Origin: Nitrospirota bacterium
GTDB taxonomy: Bacteria > Nitrospirota > Nitrospiria > SBBL01 > JAADHI01
Assembly: GCA_029261195.1 (NCBI GenBank)
Contig: JAJDBU010000048.1
Span: 69,814-108,731, forward strand
Direction of reading: 5' to 3'
DNA: 38,918 bases
This document shows, in pieces, positions 36,726-38,918 of the stretch (the stretch's first letter is position 1; each line of letters begins with the position of its first letter). The translations under genes were made by a program, and so were the position numbers. The notes beneath the pieces were generated by a model. That model saw only the letters and a program-made list of their open reading frames with translations. It ran no database searches and had not been told where the DNA came from.

Positions 36726-36759
36726 GTAAGCGTGGCAAGAAAAAACTTGCCACGCTTAC
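36726..36759 (-). terminator. Perfect 14-base hairpin between the two paralogs
   Basis: GTAAGCGTGGCAAG (36726-36739) pairs fully with CTTGCCACGCTTAC (36746-36759); the six-base loop is A6 (T6 on the - strand). It begins about 37 bases after the upstream stop. No T-run follows the stem on the - strand, so partial termination or mRNA stabilisation, setting the ratio of the two paralogs, is more likely than full termination. Confidence 0.55.
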
Positions 36760-36795
36760 ACGATGCTTAGGAATACCTTATTTCAGCAATACCTA

Positions 36796-37623
36796 TCAAG
36801 GGATTTGCTGTCCATCAGCTCCTGTCGACTGACCCGAACCGGTGGGTGTTGAGGCTGAGGGAAGAGAACCGGATGTCGGATCGTAGTCAAAATTACCAGA
36901 CGATAGACCCAAATTGAAACCGCCTTCCTCAATACTCTGTAACCAATTAACACTTGCCGTTGCTGTACTGGCACTGACAGATTCCGGACTGGAGCCACTG
37001 GCTTCAAAAGAGACAATTTGAATTTCATTACCACCCATTCCTTCAGTGAAAGTCGTCTGCGACATTGACTGCTCAAATGTCGAGCCATCATTAACGCCAT
37101 CACCATCGACATCTCCAAGGAAGTTAAATGTATTAGAAAATTCCATTTTGACGCCTTTATTCCCTACAGTTTCAGGGGTGCTCGGATTTGTGGTGGCGAC
37201 AAGATCCCCGGTACTGAGGAAGTTTTGGGTAGGAAGCGGGAGACTAAAAGTGAATGCACTAGAATCATTACAGTTAGTACCGCAACTCGCTGCCTGGGGG
37301 ATGAGCATGCCTTGATTCTGCGCGTGAAATGACTTGTCACCGAGGTCAGCCTCGGCATTTGGCCTGATTTTTCCAAACATACTGTTTGTCAAGGCCCCGG
37401 CAGTCGTTCCTCCGGCATTCGGGTTTTTGCAGGTAAAACACCTTGTTGCGTCGCCGGTACCGTCTATCGCATTAATCAATCTTTCCGGATTAAATCCAAA
37501 TTCCGTACTCCCTGATATGCTGGTTCCGGTCTCTACAACAAAGTTCTGAGCCACGGCATTACCACCGACTAAGAATATGGAAAGCCCTATGCTCGCCGCA
37601 GTGAAGGCAATGATCCTTTTCAT
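36796..37623 (-). CDS. Secreted protein of unknown family, paralog A (CFTC/SCGxNC motifs)
   Basis: 275 residues; ATG 37623 with GGGGGAG about nine bases upstream, a strong ribosome-binding site. Signal peptide about 1-25 (cut after NAVA), mature start QNFVVETGT as in paralog B. Conserved cysteines are Cys62/Cys65 (CFTC) and Cys114/Cys118 (SCGTNC). A short insert, 'DVDGDGVNDGS', looks like a calcium-binding loop and is absent from B. The C-terminus is rich in Ser, Gly and Thr. Low complexity in the tail and high Gly/Ser/Thr content suit an exported or surface protein. It is the first of the pair, after its own promoter. I recognise no family and assign no function. Confidence 0.8.
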   Translation of the reverse strand: MKRIIAFTAASIGLSIFLVGGNAVAQNFVVETGTSISGSTEFGFNPERLINAIDGTGDATRCFTCKNPNAGGTTAGALTNSMFGKIRPNAEADLGDKSFHAQNQGMLIPQAASCGTNCNDSSAFTFSLPLPTQNFLSTGDLVATTNPSTPETVGNKGVKMEFSNTFNFLGDVDGDGVNDGSTFEQSMSQTTFTEGMGGNEIQIVSFEASGSSPESVSASTATASVNWLQSIEEGGFNLGLSSGNFDYDPTSGSLPSASTPTGSGQSTGADGQQIP

Positions 37624-37717
37624 CGTTTTATACTCCCCCCTTTGCTCTCGATTTTATCAAGAGATTTTGAAATTAAATTACAACAATTCAAGAATTTCTT
37701 CCTATGAGAATAGCTTG

Positions 37718-37746
37718 ATGTTACTGTAATCCATCAAGCCAGTCAA
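37718..37746 (-). promoter_or_regulatory. Promoter of paralog A overlapping an inverted repeat
   Basis: On the - strand TTGACT (37741-37746), a 17-base spacer and TAACAT (37718-37723), with five and four consensus matches. An 8-base inverted repeat, GCTTGATG (37713-37720) and CATCAAGC (37732-37739), covers the spacer and -10 box and could be an operator. The leader would be about 90 bases. Confidence 0.5.
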
Positions 37747-37786
37747 CCCCCTCGAAGGGGGGGGGGGCAGATACCCCTTGGACCTA

Positions 37787-38668
37787 TTATCTGCGCCCCC
37801 CTCGAACAAGCATACGCTCTGAAAAGTCAGCATCGACAAGCCCTGTGTTGTTTTTAACCTCACTAATGTCAAAGATTGTTTTATGTTTTGTCTGAACATT
37901 CATGATTTCCGAATTTTCCCAAACAAGCACCTCCCCGACCTTTTGCCACTTGATGTGTTGGATTTTGAGAGGTTTATTATTACGATCATAAAACTCGACC
38001 TTGCGGGCAACCCAATTTTTTTTAGAAATAAAAAACAGCTTCTTTCCATACGGGCTGTCTTTTTCTTTTGGGACACTTTCTACTACATAGCAGGTTTCGC
38101 CCAAGCTCCGGCATTTCCCAGATCCCGCATGGAGCAAATGGTGTTCATCTTCATCCAGCCGTCTCGCTCCCATATCGGCGAATGTCAAATCCGAACCCAT
38201 AAAGGAATCATGCTGATCGCGCACACTCATCCTGCGTACACTCCTTAGGGTCGGCAGATAAAGCCAAAGATCGTCAGGCTTGCCTTCGACAGCATAATCC
38301 CAGATTAAAAACCCTGTCCCTTTTTGATCTGGAGGAAATTCGGTGAAAAAGACACTTTTACTGTCGAGTCCGTTCTTCCCTCCATAATGTTTGTGCAGGC
38401 GCAGGGTTTCAATCTTCCTTTTATTGCCTTGAGCGTCAATGAGGATCATCGTTACTAGAGAGCTTTGGTCCATTGTCATGTTAACGGTCTCAAGTTTTTC
38501 CATGATCTCAAGCGCTGTCAGTCTGTTATCTTCGTCTGAACTGATTACGATATGCGTAGAGTGTTCTGAGTTTTTCTTGAGAGTTACTTTTTCTGTTGTG
38601 GAACACCCACTACTAACAAGGGAAAAGAAAACAAAACAAAGGACAAAATCCGACATGTTTCTTAACAT
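37787..38668 (-). CDS. LolA-like outer-membrane lipoprotein-sorting (TP_0789-type) lipoprotein
   Basis: 293 residues; ATG 38668 with TAGGA a suitable distance upstream (a second ATG at 38656 is possible). The lipobox is SSGC (about Cys22). The family is shown by 'FTEFPPDQKGTGFLIWDYAV', 'DLWLYLPTLRSVRRMS', 'DSFMGSDLTFADMGARRLDE' and 'WVARKVEFYDRNNKPLKI': an open beta-barrel that carries lipophilic cargo across the periplasm. Such genes commonly sit beside MMPL/RND-type lipid transporters and DUF1302 barrel genes; a DUF1302-type barrel is indeed downstream here, while no MMPL gene is in the window. It is the first of the five-gene envelope block, running right to left. Confidence 0.82.
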   Translation of the reverse strand: MLRNMSDFVLCFVFFSLVSSGCSTTEKVTLKKNSEHSTHIVISSDEDNRLTALEIMEKLETVNMTMDQSSLVTMILIDAQGNKRKIETLRLHKHYGGKNGLDSKSVFFTEFPPDQKGTGFLIWDYAVEGKPDDLWLYLPTLRSVRRMSVRDQHDSFMGSDLTFADMGARRLDEDEHHLLHAGSGKCRSLGETCYVVESVPKEKDSPYGKKLFFISKKNWVARKVEFYDRNNKPLKIQHIKWQKVGEVLVWENSEIMNVQTKHKTIFDISEVKNNTGLVDADFSERMLVRGGRR

Positions 38669-38796
38669 TCTAATTCCTACCTTCTGCTCAGATTATTCGG
38701 CTCATAGGGTCATAAATAAACACACATATATTCCACTTAAACCCATTAAGTATATTTAATTAGAGAGCAAAAATGCAAGCCAAAGCCTCTTCCAAT

Positions 38797-38847
38797 ACAA
38801 GATGAGTCTGAACTGAGGAGTTGTTTCTAACGCAAGATGAGTCTGAA
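38797..38847 (+). repeat. Two direct copies of a 15-base sequence before a transposase-like gene
   Basis: CAAGATGAGTCTGAA occurs at 38797-38811 and 38833-38847, with a partial third copy (AGTCTGA) at about 38850-38856. They lie at the likely left end of an insertion sequence and could be transposase-binding sites. Confidence 0.6.
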
Positions 38848-38860
38848 GTAGTCTGATCCT

Positions 38861-38893
38861 GTTCATAATGGAGGGATGAAGACCATTATGAAC
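38861..38893 (+). promoter_or_regulatory. Inverted repeat enclosing the start of the right-edge gene
   Basis: GTTCATAATGG (38861-38871) and CCATTATGAAC (38883-38893) pair perfectly over 11 bases. The loop holds most of the GGAGGG ribosome-binding site and the ATG at 38876; the second ATG at 38888 lies in the right stem. Folding would hide one or both starts, a common way to limit transposase translation. Confidence 0.6.
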
Positions 38894-38918
38894 GACACAC
38901 AATTAAAAACCATTGAAG
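38876..38918 (+). CDS. Start of a transposase/integrase-like gene (cut by window edge)
   Basis: Only 14 codons are present, from ATG 38876 (or 38888): M-K-T-I-M-N-D-T-Q-L-K-T-I-E. The 'TQLKTIE' beginning resembles the first residues of some integrase-core insertion-sequence transposases, and the repeats upstream fit an IS end. The identification rests on few residues and context. Confidence 0.35.
   Translation, partial: MKTIMNDTQLKTIE

Noticed and set aside
35909-37582. CFTC motifs as c-type heme sites
   Set aside because: Heme attachment needs CxxCH; here Val or Lys follows the second Cys in the two copies.
38797-38847. Possible CRISPR-like array at the right edge
   Set aside because: Only two short copies with a 21-base gap and no cas genes; an insertion-sequence end explains them better.

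Overview
The window reads as chromosomal DNA of a diderm (Gram-negative-type) bacterium of roughly balanced base composition. The envelope genes (RND efflux, outer-membrane barrels, lipoproteins) show two membranes. The housekeeping gene order (yicC-gmk-rpoZ-coaBC, then aroQ-efp-accB-accC) is common in Nitrospirota/Deltaproteobacteria-like lineages. I cannot name the species; Nitrospirota-like is a low-confidence guess. No rRNA, tRNA or CRISPR array was seen.

Region 1 (1-11.9 kb, + strand) is a metal-efflux island: an outer-membrane factor, a His-rich periplasmic adaptor and an HME-RND pump (CzcCBA/CusCBA type), followed by a PII-like protein with a shortened T-loop, an SPFH/band-7 lipoprotein and a P1B-type ATPase with an APC metal motif. 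A palindromic MITE-like element lies between adaptor and pump. The island ends in debris: a small lipoprotein overlapping a 168-codon ORF, an IS256-family transposase fragment, and the last ~155 codons of a second RND pump gene.

Region 2 (12.0-19.7 kb, - strand) is a tightly packed housekeeping run transcribed right to left: yicC, gmk, rpoZ, coaBC, then a TPR-like/Roadblock pair, aroQ, efp, accB, accC and thiE. Many junctions overlap by 1-4 bases. A perfect-consensus promoter (TTGACA-17-TATAAT) precedes yicC, and a second good promoter overlaps the end of coaBC.

Region 3 (19.9-26.7 kb) holds monomeric isocitrate dehydrogenase (+) with a strong terminator, lipA (-), a divergent polytopic membrane protein, then a + run of rpsF-ssb-rpsR, a PilZ protein, a secreted staphylococcal-nuclease-like protein and a DUF4149-like membrane protein.

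Region 4 (26.8-38.7 kb, - strand) is the least familiar and most interesting part: five consecutive envelope genes. In transcription order they are a LolA-like lipoprotein, two tandem paralogous secreted proteins with conserved CxxC and CxxxC motifs, a 1582-aa protein joining TPRs, one outer-membrane barrel and a second DUF1302-type barrel, and a 1358-aa lipoprotein. The last is built from four diverged modules, the fourth split by a seven-bladed FG-GAP propeller, and ends in thrombospondin type-3-like calcium repeats. I propose these five genes are an undescribed outer-membrane/surface system; this is inference from gene order and domain content. The right edge begins a transposase-like gene whose start lies in a hairpin loop.
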